Of a DNA stretch of 64,000 nt, positions 1 to 8,527 are shown in pieces; position 1 is the first letter of the stretch, and every line of letters begins with the position of its first letter. The notes below the pieces were generated by a model. That model made no database searches. It saw only the letters and a program-made list of their open reading frames with translations, and had not been told where the DNA came from. Made by a program: the position numbers and the translations under genes. Source of the stretch: Chromobacterium alkanivorans (GTDB lineage: Bacteria; Pseudomonadota; Gammaproteobacteria; Burkholderiales; Chromobacteriaceae); NCBI RefSeq assembly GCF_016937655.1, contig NZ_JAFHKL010000015.1, positions 53,979 through 117,978 of the forward strand, written 5' to 3'.

Positions 1-7
1 TACTCAG

Positions 8-311
8 GAAACCGCGTATTCGACGCGCCCCAACTCCCTTCAAGCCTGCCGACGGGTGGCAGGCCCGAGGTCTTAAGCGGCTGCTTGTTCGAGCAGCGCG
101 ACGTTAGCGCGCTGCGAGTTCAGCCGCGCCTCGGGACTGACGGGAACCGGCGGGAAGCCGTAGGCCAGGCTTGCAGGGCGGCCTTTAGGGTAAAGGGAGA
201 TTTGGCCGCGCAAATCTCCCTTTCCGTTTTATTCCCTCGCGACGCTACGCTTGCCTCGCTCGGTCAGGGCGGAACCGGCCCTTAATCATTATCCGCGAAG
301 CGGATTCGAAA
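8..311 (+). repeat. R1 structured intergenic repeat, copy 1
   Basis: First of four copies of a ~300-bp intergenic repeat in this window (others near 29.5, 32.7 and 33.1 kb). It folds as nested stems: CCCGAGG (64-70) with CCTCGGG (129-135), GCGGCTG (77-83) with CAGCCGC (121-127), and GCAGCGCG (93-100) with CGCGCTGC (108-115) around the loop ACGTTAG. A 10-bp hairpin, GGGAGATTTG/CAAATCTCCC (195-220), is followed by TTTCCGTTTT and looks like a Rho-independent terminator on the plus strand. It ends with a small ATCCGC/GCGGAT hairpin. Short reading frames inside it are not credible genes. It lies just beyond the 3' end of purC. Confidence 0.85.
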
Positions 312-335
312 GTACCCGGCAAGGTAAACAGGCGC

Positions 336-1214
336 TTAGGCGGTCAGCCTGTCCAGCGCTTCTTTATACTTGGCCGCGGTCTTCTCGCGCACCTCCAGCG
401 GCACCGTCGGCGCCGGCGCCTGCTTGTCCCAGCCGGAGGCTTCCAGCCAGTCGCGGACGAACTGTTTGTCGAAAGACGGCGGGTTGCCGCCCGGCGCGTA
501 GCTGTCCGCCGGCCAGAAGCGGCTGGAGTCCGGGGTCAGCGCTTCGTCCATCAGCGTCAGCACGCCGTTCTCGTCCAGGCCGAACTCGAACTTGGTGTCG
601 CAGATGATGATGCCGCGGCTGGCGGCGAATTCGGCGGCGGCGCGGTAGAGCTTGATCGCGGTGTCGCGCACCTGGGCGGCCAGCTCGGCGCCGACGATTT
701 CCTCACAACGCTGGTAGCTGATGTTTTCGTCGTGGTCGCCCACCGCCGCCTTGGTGGACGGGGTGAAGATGGGTTCGGGCAGCTTGTCGGCTTCGCGCAG
801 ACCGGCCGGCAGCGCCAGGCCGCAGACGGTGCCGCTCTGGCGGTATTCCTTCCAGCCGGAGCCGGCCAGGTAGCCGCGCACCACGGCTTCGATCGGCACC
901 GGCTTCAGGCGCTTGGCCACCACGGCGCGGCCGGCCACCTGCGGCAGGTCGGCGGCGGAGACCACGTCTTCCGGCGCGTCGCCGGTCAGGTGGCAGGGCA
1001 CCAGCGCTTGGAGCTTGTCGAACCAGAAGTTGGAGATGGCGGTGAGGATCTGGCCCTTGCCGGGAATGGGGTCGTCCAGGATCACGTCGAAGGCGGACAG
1101 CCGGTCGGTGGCGATCATCAGCATGCGCTTGTCGTCGATCTCGTACAGGTCGCGGACCTTGCCGGAGTAGATTTTCTTCAAGCTGGTCAGTTGGGTGGTG
1201 TTGAGTCCGGTCAT
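336..1214 (-). CDS. purC: Phosphoribosylaminoimidazole-succinocarboxamide synthase
   Basis: SAICAR synthase joins CAIR and aspartate with ATP in the eighth step of de novo IMP synthesis, in the cytoplasm. The 292-aa product begins [31 protein letters not shown] is the usual nucleotide-binding start, and [10 protein letters not shown] and [13 protein letters not shown] are further family signatures. It is of the longer (~290-300 aa) SAICAR synthase type rather than the ~237-aa E. coli type. The start ATG overlaps the stop of the upstream AlkD-like gene (ATGA), so a much longer frame that continues upstream is not real. It is the last gene of a run purE, purK, fosA, alkD, purC and is followed by an R1 repeat. 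Confidence 0.96.
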   Translation of the reverse strand: MTGLNTTQLTSLKKIYSGKVRDLYEIDDKRMLMIATDRLSAFDVILDDPIPGKGQILTAISNFWFDKLQALVPCHLTGDAPEDVVSAADLPQVAGRAVVAKRLKPVPIEAVVRGYLAGSGWKEYRQSGTVCGLALPAGLREADKLPEPIFTPSTKAAVGDHDENISYQRCEEIVGAELAAQVRDTAIKLYRAAAEFAASRGIIICDTKFEFGLDENGVLTLMDEALTPDSSRFWPADSYAPGGNPPSFDKQFVRDWLEASGWDKQAPAPTVPLEVREKTAAKYKEALDRLTA

Positions 1215-1897
1215 CGGAAATCCTCGGTGGAGCGGGCAATGTGTTTCAGCGCTTCGCGCCGGCTGAGCCCGGATAGCGGCGTGGCCGCGACAAAGGCGCG
1301 CACGGCGCTGGCGTCGGTGTAAGCGTATTCGCGCAAGGCCCAGCCAATGGCCTTGCGAATGAAGAATTCGGCGTCGCCGGCATTGGCGGCGCAGTAGCGG
1401 AACAGCCGTTCGGCGTCGGTGTCGGCTTTCCAGCGCAGCTGGTGCAGGATGGCGACGCGGCGTAGCCAGAAGTCGGCGTCGTCGCTGAGCGCGTCCATGT
1501 CGCGCTGCAACTCCCGGTGTTGGCGCACCAGGGCGCCGACCACCCAGGCGGCCAAGCCGTCCACGCAGTCCCACCAGGGCTTGGCGGCGGCGAGGGTCAG
1601 CAGCCGCGGCAGGCTGGCGGCCGGCAGTTCCTCGGCGCGCGCGGTCAGCAGGTCCACCGCCGCGTATTGGAATTCGCGCTCCGGCTGCCGCCACAGCTGT
1701 TCGGCCAAGTCCAGGCAGTGTTCCGCGGATTGGGTGTTCAGCGCGCGGATCCAGGGCGTGGACACTTTGCGGCGAGCCGGCGTGGGCACGCCGAGATAGT
1801 CGAACTGCTCGCGCATATAGGCGCGCATCGGCGCGGCCTTGTCCGGGACGGCGGCGGCGCTCAGTCCGGCGCGCAGCGTGGCGATGGCGGCGTTCAC
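1211..1897 (-). CDS. AlkD-like DNA alkylation repeat glycosylase
   Basis: Predicted 228-aa HEAT-like-repeat DNA glycosylase of the AlkD family, which removes bulky or cationic alkylated purines (3-methyladenine, 7-methylguanine) from DNA. The protein contains [14 protein letters not shown], matching the family's Trp/Asp active-site helix, and [11 protein letters not shown], matching the helix with the conserved Arg and Trp. I chose a GTG start at 1897 because it gives a GTGA overlap with the fosA stop; its own stop overlaps the purC ATG. Its place inside a purine/fosfomycin gene run is probably convenience of co-transcription, not shared function. Family call is firm; substrate is inferred. 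Confidence 0.88.
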   Translation of the reverse strand: MNAAIATLRAGLSAAAVPDKAAPMRAYMREQFDYLGVPTPARRKVSTPWIRALNTQSAEHCLDLAEQLWRQPEREFQYAAVDLLTARAEELPAASLPRLLTLAAAKPWWDCVDGLAAWVVGALVRQHRELQRDMDALSDDADFWLRRVAILHQLRWKADTDAERLFRYCAANAGDAEFFIRKAIGWALREYAYTDASAVRAFVAATPLSGLSRREALKHIARSTEDFR

Positions 1898-2313
1898 GCC
1901 GGCGCCTCGTCGAAGAAGCGCATGCCGGCGTAAGGCCGGGCGCGGCAGGTGGCCAGCCGCGAGGCCAGCGTGCCGACGTGCAGTTCCAGCTGATGGCCGT
2001 CCGGGTCCAGGAAGTAGAGCGAGTCGCCCTCGCTGCGGTTGTCCCGCCATTGACGGACGCCGGCGGCGGCCAGGCGCTCGCGCCAGGCCGGGAAGTCGGC
2101 GGCGTCCACGCCAAAGGCGTAATGGGTGTAGCCGGGGGCCGGCGCGGCGGCCGGGTCCAAGGACAGGCACAGCCACAGGCCGTTCAGGCTCAGATAGCCG
2201 CCGCCGTCCCAGCGCGCGTGGGGACGGCAGCCCAGGGTGAGGGCGTAGAAGTCCCAGGCGCGCTCCAGATCGCGCACCGCCAGGGTCAGGTGATTGAGGC
2301 CGTTCAGTGTCAT
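1894..2313 (-). CDS. fosA: FosA-type fosfomycin glutathione transferase
   Basis: A 139-aa VOC-fold protein that closely resembles FosA, the Mn(II)- and K(+)-dependent enzyme that opens the fosfomycin epoxide with glutathione. The metal ligands are present at the family positions: H8 (NHLTLAV), H64 (YTHYAF) and E110 (LELHVG). The potassium loop S94-E-G-D-S98, Y100 and R119 are also conserved, and the C-terminal PYAGMRFF motif is kept. A general glyoxalase is less likely because these FosA-specific residues are all present. It forms a GTGA overlap with the downstream alkD gene. No Shine-Dalgarno is visible: the start codon sits four bases after the T-run of a terminator-like hairpin. Chromosomal position beside pur genes suggests intrinsic rather than acquired resistance. 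Confidence 0.92.
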   Translation of the reverse strand: MTLNGLNHLTLAVRDLERAWDFYALTLGCRPHARWDGGGYLSLNGLWLCLSLDPAAAPAPGYTHYAFGVDAADFPAWRERLAAAGVRQWRDNRSEGDSLYFLDPDGHQLELHVGTLASRLATCRARPYAGMRFFDEAPA

Positions 2314-2315
2314 GG

Positions 2316-2348
2316 CGAAAAAATGGCGAAGCCGAAAAGCTTCGCCAT
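2316..2348 (-). terminator. Terminator-like hairpin between purK and fosA
   Basis: On the minus strand the purK-fosA gap contains a perfect 10-bp stem, ATGGCGAAGC with GCTTCGCCAT, around a six-base loop and followed by six T residues. This is a textbook Rho-independent terminator shape. The T-run ends four bases before the fosA ATG, so any readthrough message would place the hairpin over the fosA ribosome-binding region. Confidence 0.75.
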
Positions 2349-2352
2349 GTGC

Positions 2353-3483
2353 TTACAACGTATCCTTCAAGGCCCGGGCCTGGTCCAAGGCTTCGTCGGC
2401 CGTGGCCGCCATCACATTGAAGTGGCCCATCTTGCGGCCGGGGCGCGCGCTTTTCTTGCCGTACAGATGCAGCTGGGCGTTGGGCGCTTCCGCCAGCACG
2501 TCCCAGTTGGGCTGGGCGCCGTTGTCCTTCCACACATCGCCCAGCAGGTTGACCATCACCACCGGGCTGAGCAGGTCGGTGCGGCCCGGCAGCAGGCCGC
2601 ACATTGCGCGCACCTGTTGCTGGAACTGGTCGGTCAGGCAGGCGGTGAGCGTGTAGTGGCCGGAGTTGTGCGGCCGCGGCGCGATCTCGTTGACCACCAG
2701 GCTGTCGTCTGCCAGCACGAAGAATTCCACCGCCAGCACGCCAACGTAGTCCAGCGCCTCGGCCAGCCGCATCGCCATGCCTTGCGCTTCGGCCGCCAGC
2801 GCCGGCTTGATGCGCGCCGGCACGATGGATTCGTCCAGGATGCCGCCGGCGTGGATGTTCTCGGCCACCGGGAATACCGCGCTCTGAGTGGCGCTGACCC
2901 GGGTGACGATGGCGGACACTTCCAGTTGCAGGTCCAGCATTTTTTCCAGCACACAGGCCTGGCCGCCCAGGTTGGCGTAGGCGGCGCGCGCTTCCTCGGC
3001 GTTGCTCACCCGCACCTGGCCCTTGCCGTCGTAGCCCAGCCGCGCGGTTTTCAGGATGCCGGGCAGGTAGGGCGCGAGTTCGACTTGGATGTCCTCCACG
3101 CTCTGGATGGCCAGATACGGGGCGGTGGGCAGGCCGGCCTTGCGGATCCAGGCTTTTTCCGCGATGCGGTCCTGGGCGATGGCGACGCAGTCGCCGGACG
3201 GCGACACGCGGGTGGTCTTGGCCAACTGGCGCATCGCGTCGGCGTTGACGTTCTCGAATTCGGTGGTGACGGCGGCGCAGCTTTTGGCCAGGTCTTCCAG
3301 CGCGGCCGGGTCGTTGAACGGCGCGCACAGGTGGCGGTCGGCGAAGTCAGCGGCCGGCGCGGCTTCGTCCGGGTCCAGCACGGTGACGCGGTAGCCCATG
3401 GTCTTGGCGGCCACGGCGAACATGCGGCCCAGCTGGCCGCCGCCCAGGATGCCCAGCATCGCCGGGGGCAGGATGGCGGCCAT
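2353..3483 (-). CDS. purK: N5-carboxyaminoimidazole ribonucleotide synthase
   Basis: ATP-grasp enzyme converting AIR, bicarbonate and ATP into N5-CAIR in purine synthesis; its product is passed to PurE. The 376-aa protein begins with the pre-ATP-grasp fold motif GILGGGQLGRM and carries VTTEFENVN, SPSGDCVAIAQDR, KTARLGYDGKGQ and NEIAPRPHNSGHYT, all typical of PurK. The ATG overlaps the purE stop by one base (TAATG), so the two are translationally coupled. The ORF ends just before a terminator-like hairpin that separates it from fosA. Confidence 0.97.
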   Translation of the reverse strand: MAAILPPAMLGILGGGQLGRMFAVAAKTMGYRVTVLDPDEAAPAADFADRHLCAPFNDPAALEDLAKSCAAVTTEFENVNADAMRQLAKTTRVSPSGDCVAIAQDRIAEKAWIRKAGLPTAPYLAIQSVEDIQVELAPYLPGILKTARLGYDGKGQVRVSNAEEARAAYANLGGQACVLEKMLDLQLEVSAIVTRVSATQSAVFPVAENIHAGGILDESIVPARIKPALAAEAQGMAMRLAEALDYVGVLAVEFFVLADDSLVVNEIAPRPHNSGHYTLTACLTDQFQQQVRAMCGLLPGRTDLLSPVVMVNLLGDVWKDNGAQPNWDVLAEAPNAQLHLYGKKSARPGRKMGHFNVMAATADEALDQARALKDTL

Positions 3484-3971
3484 TATTCGATCTCCGGCAG
3501 GGTCATCGCCAGCACGGTTTCTTCTTGCTTGCGGCGGAAGGCGACCAGTTGTTCCGCCAGTTCCGGGCGGGTGGTGGCCAGCATGGCCACGGCGAACAGC
3601 GCGGCGTTGGCGGCGCCGGCCTCGCCGATGGCGAAGGTGGCCACCGGGATGCCCTTGGGCATTTGCACGATGGAGAGCAGCGAATCCTCGCCGCGCAGGT
3701 ATTTGGACGGCACCGGCACGCCCAGCACCGGCACATGGGTCTTGGCGGCCAGCATGCCCGGCAGGTGGGCGGCGCCGCCGGCGCCGGCGATGATGGCCTT
3801 CAGGCCGCGCTCGGCAGCGGTTTCTGCGTATTGGAACAGCAGGTCGGGAGTACGGTGGGCGGAGACGACGCGGGTTTCACAGGCGATGCCGAAGTTCTTG
3901 AGCACGCGGGCGGCGTTCTGCATGACTTCCCAATCGCTGTTGCTACCCATCACGATGCCGACTTCAATCAT
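3483..3971 (-). CDS. purE: N5-carboxyaminoimidazole ribonucleotide mutase
   Basis: PurE class I mutase moves the carboxyl group of N5-CAIR to give CAIR. The 162-aa product shows the substrate loop GSNSDWEVM, the catalytic-histidine motif SAHRTPD and the [11 protein letters not shown] loop; length fits the bacterial type. It is the first gene of the minus-strand pur run. Upstream, on the minus strand, a TAAAAT box (plus-strand 4007-4012) is a possible -10 element, but I do not see a convincing -35 or a PurR operator. Confidence 0.97.
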   Translation of the reverse strand: MIEVGIVMGSNSDWEVMQNAARVLKNFGIACETRVVSAHRTPDLLFQYAETAAERGLKAIIAGAGGAAHLPGMLAAKTHVPVLGVPVPSKYLRGEDSLLSIVQMPKGIPVATFAIGEAGAANAALFAVAMLATTRPELAEQLVAFRRKQEETVLAMTLPEIE

Positions 3972-4073
3972 GGCGGAGAAGCTCGCTGGTTGAGGCTAAA
4001 GCCGGGATTTTACCCGATTGGGGCCTGCTGCCGTTATGGTTTTTTATTTTGACATCAAGGTACTTAGGGCATA

Positions 4074-4895
4074 TCACATCAGCCGCGGATAAGTGAACAG
4101 AATCAGGTGCACAGCGTTGAAGGCGACATGGGCCAGCACCGCCCACAAGACCTGGCGGGTGGCGGCGTAAACCAGGCCGTAGCCGAGCCCGGCCAGGGTG
4201 GCGAGGCCGACCCAGACCCAGCCGCCGGCGACGTGGACCAGGCCGAAAGCCACGGAGGCGGCCATCAAGGCGGCGAAGGGTTCGGTGCGCAGTTCCAGCC
4301 AGCGTTGCAGGCCGGCGCGGAAGAAGGCTTCCTCGGCCAGCGAGACCAGGAAGAAGTTGGCGAACAGCCAGGGCAGCAGCCAGTGCGGCAACTTCGGCGC
4401 CCAGGCGATGACGCCGGCCACGCTGGCCAGGCCCAGCACGATCAGCAGCAGCAGCGCGCCGACGCCGGCGGCGGCCGGGCCCCAGCGCCGCTCCACCTGC
4501 GGGCTGGCGCTCAGCACCATCAACAGCAGCCAGCCGGCGGCGCCCTTGTCGTAGCTCCAGTACAGCCGGTAGGGCGCGCTGTTGGGCGTGCTCAGGCCCT
4601 GCCACAGCAAGGGGTTGTCGAAGCCGGGCAGCGCGTGCAGCGCCAGCGCCAGCAGCAGGGCGATCCAGACCAGCCACAGTTCCGGCCGCCGGTAGCGCTG
4701 CGCGGTCAGGCTGACGGCGAGGGCGGCGACGAGGGCCGCCGCGCCCAAGGGCTGCACCAGGCCGCAGGCGACGGCGACGCCGGCGCTGCTGAGCGCGGCC
4801 AGACGCGACGGCCAGCGCAGGCGCAGGCTTTCCGCCAGCAGGGCCAAAGCCAGCAGGGCGAAGGCGGCCAGGGTGAGGGTATCGGGCAGGGGCAT
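4074..4895 (-). CDS. CPBP family intramembrane protease (CAAX/Abi type)
   Basis: A 273-aa polytopic membrane protein with at least seven hydrophobic segments. The C-terminal half has the three CPBP (Abi/CAAX-processing) motifs: EEAFFR (EExxxR), FGLVH (FxxxH) and HVAFNAVH (HxxxN), which supply the glutamate and histidines of the proposed metalloprotease site in the bilayer. An ORF extends upstream to a TTG, but I use the ATG at 4895 because translation from there starts directly with the first hydrophobic helix. Substrate is unknown; members act in prenyl-protein processing, bacteriocin self-immunity or regulatory proteolysis. It is followed by purE on the same strand after about 100 bp. Confidence 0.85.
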   Translation of the reverse strand: MPLPDTLTLAAFALLALALLAESLRLRWPSRLAALSSAGVAVACGLVQPLGAAALVAALAVSLTAQRYRRPELWLVWIALLLALALHALPGFDNPLLWQGLSTPNSAPYRLYWSYDKGAAGWLLLMVLSASPQVERRWGPAAAGVGALLLLIVLGLASVAGVIAWAPKLPHWLLPWLFANFFLVSLAEEAFFRAGLQRWLELRTEPFAALMAASVAFGLVHVAGGWVWVGLATLAGLGYGLVYAATRQVLWAVLAHVAFNAVHLILFTYPRLM

Positions 4896-4950
4896 GGCGG
4901 GCTCGCGGGGGATGGGCGGAAAGCCAATGATACTGAAGCGGGGCGGCGAC

Positions 4951-4993
4951 AAAAAGACCGCCGCGGGTCAGGCCGGAACCGGACCCGCGACGG
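4951..4993 (-). terminator. Rho-independent terminator of the protease operon
   Basis: Downstream of the subtilisin-like gene, the minus strand reads a GC-rich stem (plus-strand 4958-4969 paired with 4982-4993, including GCGGGTC/GACCCGC) followed by TCTTTTT. It lies 33 bp beyond the stop codon and isolates this operon from the CPBP gene. Confidence 0.8.
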
Positions 4994-5026
4994 CAGAGCG
5001 CTCCCGTGTGCGGGGAGAGGCGATGT

Positions 5027-6505
5027 TTAGTTGAGTTTGGCCGCGCGCACCGCCGCGGCGGCGTCGGTGATGCCGGCGGAGCATCCTTCGCAGTCCGCCG
5101 CCGGTTGGCGCGCGGTCTTGATCAGGATGTTGCGCACCGCTTTCCAGTTGAGGCTGGGGTTGGAGGACAGCATCAGCGCCACCAGGCCGGCGACGTGGGG
5201 CGTGGCCATCGAGGTGCCCTGGAAGGCGGCGTAGCTGTCGGCGCCGGGCACGGTGGTGCCGCTGTTCAGCGTGGAGTAGATGCCGGGGTCGCCGCTGTTG
5301 AGATCGCCGCCCGGCGCGGTGACGGTGGTCATCGCGCCGTAGTTGGAGTAGGAGGCGATGCCGCCGGACTTGCCGTTGGAGGCCACGGTGATCACGCCGG
5401 GGCAGCTGGCCGGGTTGGTGTTGCGCACGTTCTTCATCGCGTTGCCGGCGGCCACCACCACCACGCCGTTGCGGGCGTTGACTTGCTGGATGGCGTCGCG
5501 GTAGGTGCGGCTGCACGGCTGGGCGCCGCCCAGCGACATGCTCAGCACCCGCGCCACATTGGCGTTGACCGGCGCGCCGGGCACGGTGGCGCCCACCGCC
5601 CACAGCATGGCGTCGGCGATGTCCGAGCTGGCGCCGCCGCACTGGCCCAGCACGCGCAGCGGCAGCAGCTTGGCCTTGGGCGCCACGCCGGTCAGGCCGT
5701 TGGCGTCGCCGGCGGCCGCGGCGATGGTGCCGGCCACGTGGGTGCCGTGCCAGCTGCTGTTGCCGGCGCGGCACAGGCTGCCGTCGCTGTAGTCGCCCTG
5801 GTCAAGCCCGTTGTTGGTGCGCGCGCTTTGCACCGGCTGGCCGTTGCTGTCCAAGAGCGGGCTGCCGTCGGCGTTGGTTTGCGCCACCGCCGGCAGGCGG
5901 GCGCGTTTGGCGTCGGAGATGAAGTTGTAGCCCGGCTCCAGCAGATTGGGCTTGAGGTCGGCGTGCGGACGGTAGCCGGTGTCCAGCACCGCCACGGTGA
6001 CGCCGGCGCCCAGCGACAGGTCCCAGGCCGCCGGCAGGTTCATCGCGCCCGGTTCGCCGGCGCTGGCTTGCATGTCCCATTGCTTGCCGGCGTACAGCGG
6101 GCTGCTGGGCAGGTAGTTGGGGCTCATCACGAAGTCCGGCTCGGCGTATTCCACCGCCGGGTCTTGCTGGATCTTGCGCGCCAGGGTCTGGGCCTCGGCC
6201 ACGCTCAGCGCCTTGCCGCTTTGGTAGACGTAGGCGCCGGTGCCCATCTGGTGATGGAATTGCAGCGGGCTGCCGCTCAATTGCTGCACGCGTTGGGTGC
6301 GGGCGGCGAAGTCGGCCGGGCGGCTGGACGGCGCGCGGCCGCCGTTGGCGATGCGCGCCTGGGTCAGTTGCAGCTGGGAGACGCTGTGGTATTTGACGAT
6401 GATGCCGGTGATGCCGGCGGCGGAGGGCGCCGCGGCGGCGATGTCGGCGCCGGCGCCGGCCAGCAGTGCGGCGGTCAGCAGGGACAGCGAGTTTTTGCGA
6501 TTCAT
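5027..6505 (-). CDS. Secreted subtilisin-like serine protease (S8)
   Basis: A 492-aa S8 family protease exported by the Sec pathway. It begins MNRKNSLSLLTAALLAGAGA, a signal peptide ending in an Ala-rich region, followed by an N-terminal propeptide and the catalytic triad motifs AVLDTGYRPH (Asp), SSWHGTHVAG (His) and FQGTSMATPHVAG (Ser). The oxyanion region VVVAAGNAM is present. Conserved Cys residues (SLCRAG, QCGG, QPCSR, PASCPG, ADCEGCS) suggest disulfides in an extracellular enzyme. The start is the ATG at 6505, preceded by GGAG at good spacing; an upstream in-frame TTG is less likely. It follows the RCC1-like lipoprotein gene by 27 bp, which suggests one transcript. Confidence 0.93.
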   Translation of the reverse strand: MNRKNSLSLLTAALLAGAGADIAAAAPSAAGITGIIVKYHSVSQLQLTQARIANGGRAPSSRPADFAARTQRVQQLSGSPLQFHHQMGTGAYVYQSGKALSVAEAQTLARKIQQDPAVEYAEPDFVMSPNYLPSSPLYAGKQWDMQASAGEPGAMNLPAAWDLSLGAGVTVAVLDTGYRPHADLKPNLLEPGYNFISDAKRARLPAVAQTNADGSPLLDSNGQPVQSARTNNGLDQGDYSDGSLCRAGNSSWHGTHVAGTIAAAAGDANGLTGVAPKAKLLPLRVLGQCGGASSDIADAMLWAVGATVPGAPVNANVARVLSMSLGGAQPCSRTYRDAIQQVNARNGVVVVAAGNAMKNVRNTNPASCPGVITVASNGKSGGIASYSNYGAMTTVTAPGGDLNSGDPGIYSTLNSGTTVPGADSYAAFQGTSMATPHVAGLVALMLSSNPSLNWKAVRNILIKTARQPAADCEGCSAGITDAAAAVRAAKLN

Positions 6506-6532
6506 ATTCTGTTGCTCCAATGCGTCGGGGGC

Positions 6533-8194
6533 TTAGTTCTTGACGTAGGGGATGGCGGCGAGGCCAGCCGGCGCGTTGCCGCCGGCGGACGGGCTGCCCC
6601 AGGCGACGAACTTGCCGTCCTTGGCCACGGCGAGGAAGCCGCCGAGCGGGGTGCTGTAGATGGCGCGGATGTTGACCAGGCGCGAGCGGACGGCGGCGCT
6701 GTCGCCGCCATGGGTGGGCGCGCCCCAGGTGACCACGCTGCCGTCGGCCTTCAATGCGGCGAAGGCGTAGTCGTTGGCGAACAAGGCCACCACATCGCGC
6801 AGGCGGTGGCGCACGGCGCTGCTGTCGCCGCCGCGCAGTTCATCGCCCCAGGTCACGACGCTGCCATCCTGGCGCAGCGCGGCGAAGGCCAGTTCGGTGG
6901 CGGCGATGGAGCGCACGCGGTTGAGCTGGTGTTGCACGCCGCTGGCGTCGTTGCGGGCGCCGTCGCCCCAGGTGACCACGCTGCCGTCCTTGCGCAAGGC
7001 GGCGAAGGCGGTCTTGCTGGCGTAGAGCTTGGCCACGCCGGCCAGGTTGCCGGCCACCGGGCCGGTGTCGGCGCCGCGGTCGAAGTAGGCGCTGCCTACG
7101 GTGGCCACCGAGCCGTCCTGCTTCAGCGCGGCGAAGACGTTGAGGTTGGTCTGCACGGCGCTGACGCCGGCCGGCATGGGCTCGCTGCCGTCGTAGTAGT
7201 CGCTGGTCTGGCCATCCCAGTTCAGGCCCCACACCACTACGCTGCCGTCTTTTTTCAGTGCGGCGAAGTTGTAGTCGGTGGCGGCGATGCTGGCCACGTT
7301 GTTGAGCTTGGCGGTCAGCGGCGAGGCGTCGCCGCCGGAGTTGGGGTCGCCGAAGGCGAGCACGCTGCCGTCCTTCTTCAGCACCGCCACCGCGCCCAGG
7401 TTGTGGCTGACGCTGGCGACGTCCTTCAGCGCGGCCAGGCGGCCGGCGTCGAAGTAGGAGGAGATGGATTTGGAGCCGCCGCTGCCGTCGAAGGTGGTTT
7501 CGATATTGCCCCAGCTGGTGGCGCTGCCGTCGCCGTTGAGGGCGACGAAGCCGCGCTTGGTGGGCCACAGTTTGGAAACTTTGTTCAGCGGCGCCACCGG
7601 CGAAGTGGCGTCGGCGCTGCCTATGCCCACCGAGCCGGCGAAGCTGGCGCCGGAGCCGGCGCGGCCCCAGCCGACGACGGTGCCGTCGGCCTGCAAGGCG
7701 GCCATCGCGCGTTCATTGCCGGCCACCGCCACCACGTTTTGCGGTTGGGCGGGCAGGGAGGAGGTGTCGCCGCCCAGGCGGCGGCTGCCCCAGACCGCCA
7801 GCGTGCGGTCCGCCTTGAGCACGGCGAACACCGACGGCGCGCTGAACACGTTTTGCGGCACCAGGGTCTGGCTGGCGCTGGTCAAGGCGCAGCTGACGGT
7901 GGCGGTCAGCGGCTGGTCCGGCGCGCTGTCGTCGGCGCTGAAGCCGCGGGCGCCGTTGCTCCACTGCACGCGCGGCTCGCCCAGGCACAGGCCGCTGGGC
8001 ACAGCGGTCAGCACGCCGCCGCGGTTGCCGAAGATTTCCACCGCCAGGCGGCCGCTGCCGCCATGATGGCCGGAACCGCCGCCGGGGGTGCTGCCGTCGT
8101 CCTCGCAGCCGGAGAGGCCGCCGATCAGCGCTACGCCCACGGCGATAGCGCCAAGCCGGAACCATTGGGTTCCGCTTGCTTGTGTGTTTCTCAT
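6533..8194 (-). CDS. Lipoprotein with ten RCC1-like repeats
   Basis: A 553-aa predicted lipoprotein: the N-terminal hydrophobic stretch ends in LSGC, followed by a Gly/Ser-rich linker. The rest is a beta-propeller-like series of about ten units with the consensus AALkxDGSVvtWG at ~45-50 residue spacing (for example FAALRQDGSVVTWGD), which matches bacterial RCC1-like repeats. Such repeats make binding platforms rather than enzymes. SD sequence GGAG lies upstream of the GTG/ATG pair at 8197/8194; I use the ATG. It is probably co-transcribed with the S8 protease just downstream, so it may be a partner, inhibitor or substrate, but that is inference. Confidence 0.78.
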   Translation of the reverse strand: MRNTQASGTQWFRLGAIAVGVALIGGLSGCEDDGSTPGGGSGHHGGSGRLAVEIFGNRGGVLTAVPSGLCLGEPRVQWSNGARGFSADDSAPDQPLTATVSCALTSASQTLVPQNVFSAPSVFAVLKADRTLAVWGSRRLGGDTSSLPAQPQNVVAVAGNERAMAALQADGTVVGWGRAGSGASFAGSVGIGSADATSPVAPLNKVSKLWPTKRGFVALNGDGSATSWGNIETTFDGSGGSKSISSYFDAGRLAALKDVASVSHNLGAVAVLKKDGSVLAFGDPNSGGDASPLTAKLNNVASIAATDYNFAALKKDGSVVVWGLNWDGQTSDYYDGSEPMPAGVSAVQTNLNVFAALKQDGSVATVGSAYFDRGADTGPVAGNLAGVAKLYASKTAFAALRKDGSVVTWGDGARNDASGVQHQLNRVRSIAATELAFAALRQDGSVVTWGDELRGGDSSAVRHRLRDVVALFANDYAFAALKADGSVVTWGAPTHGGDSAAVRSRLVNIRAIYSTPLGGFLAVAKDGKFVAWGSPSAGGNAPAGLAAIPYVKN

Positions 8195-8527
8195 CACGGG
8201 TGACTCCTTTGTATATCTTGTCGTTTGTGTTTTTATCCTGGGTTTAAACCCAGAATGAATATATTGTCATGCGATAAGCATGATGGGTAGAGAAAACGCA
8301 TGGACAAGACAAGAGGACGCGGGAGGCAAGGCGGCTGAGGGCGACGGCGCGCTGCGCCATTTTGGTGCGGTGGGCTGATAACCACCGGTTATAATTATTT
8401 GTGTTTTAATTTTTTATTGAAAAATCAGAGATTTGCCGGCGGCGAAAACGACGAGGAAGACAAAGCCAGCCGCGGCGGGCTGGCGTCAAAATGGGGCATG
8501 GCGGCCGGAGGAGAGCCGGCCGGGGTG
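8195..8527. other. Intergenic region upstream of lipoprotein/protease operon
   Basis: 333 bp without a gene and clearly AT-richer than its neighbours. It holds a perfect 16-bp palindrome (8238-8253), a TCATGC/GCATGA hairpin (8268-8284) and an ATAACC/GGTTAT inverted repeat near 8385. As the two flanking genes are co-directional, it should contain the promoter of the RCC1-like gene and any terminator of cpoB. Confidence 0.6.
8238..8253. promoter_or_regulatory. Perfect palindrome, candidate operator
   Basis: CTGGGTTTAAACCCAG is a perfect 16-bp inverted repeat 44 bp upstream of the RCC1-like lipoprotein start. Its position and symmetry fit a dimeric regulator site. It is not followed by a T-run in the direction of cpoB, so a terminator role is less likely. 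Confidence 0.45.

Noticed and set aside
85..285. Short ORFs inside R1 copies (also near 29407-29595, 32589-32801, 33056-33319)
   Set aside because: Similar peptides appear only because the repeat is conserved as nucleic-acid structure; no SD, and frames break between copies.
1211..3328. Very long minus-strand open frames (705 and 592 codons) across purC, alkD, fosA and purK
   Set aside because: They are fusions of a real gene with out-of-frame stretches of others, caused by high GC; overlapping start/stop signals (ATGA, GTGA) define the true genes.
5006..8203. A 1065-codon plus-strand frame opposite the protease and lipoprotein genes
   Set aside because: Composition is His/Gly/Ala/Gln-rich and repetitive, typical of the antisense shadow of GC-rich coding DNA; the minus-strand products have clear domains.
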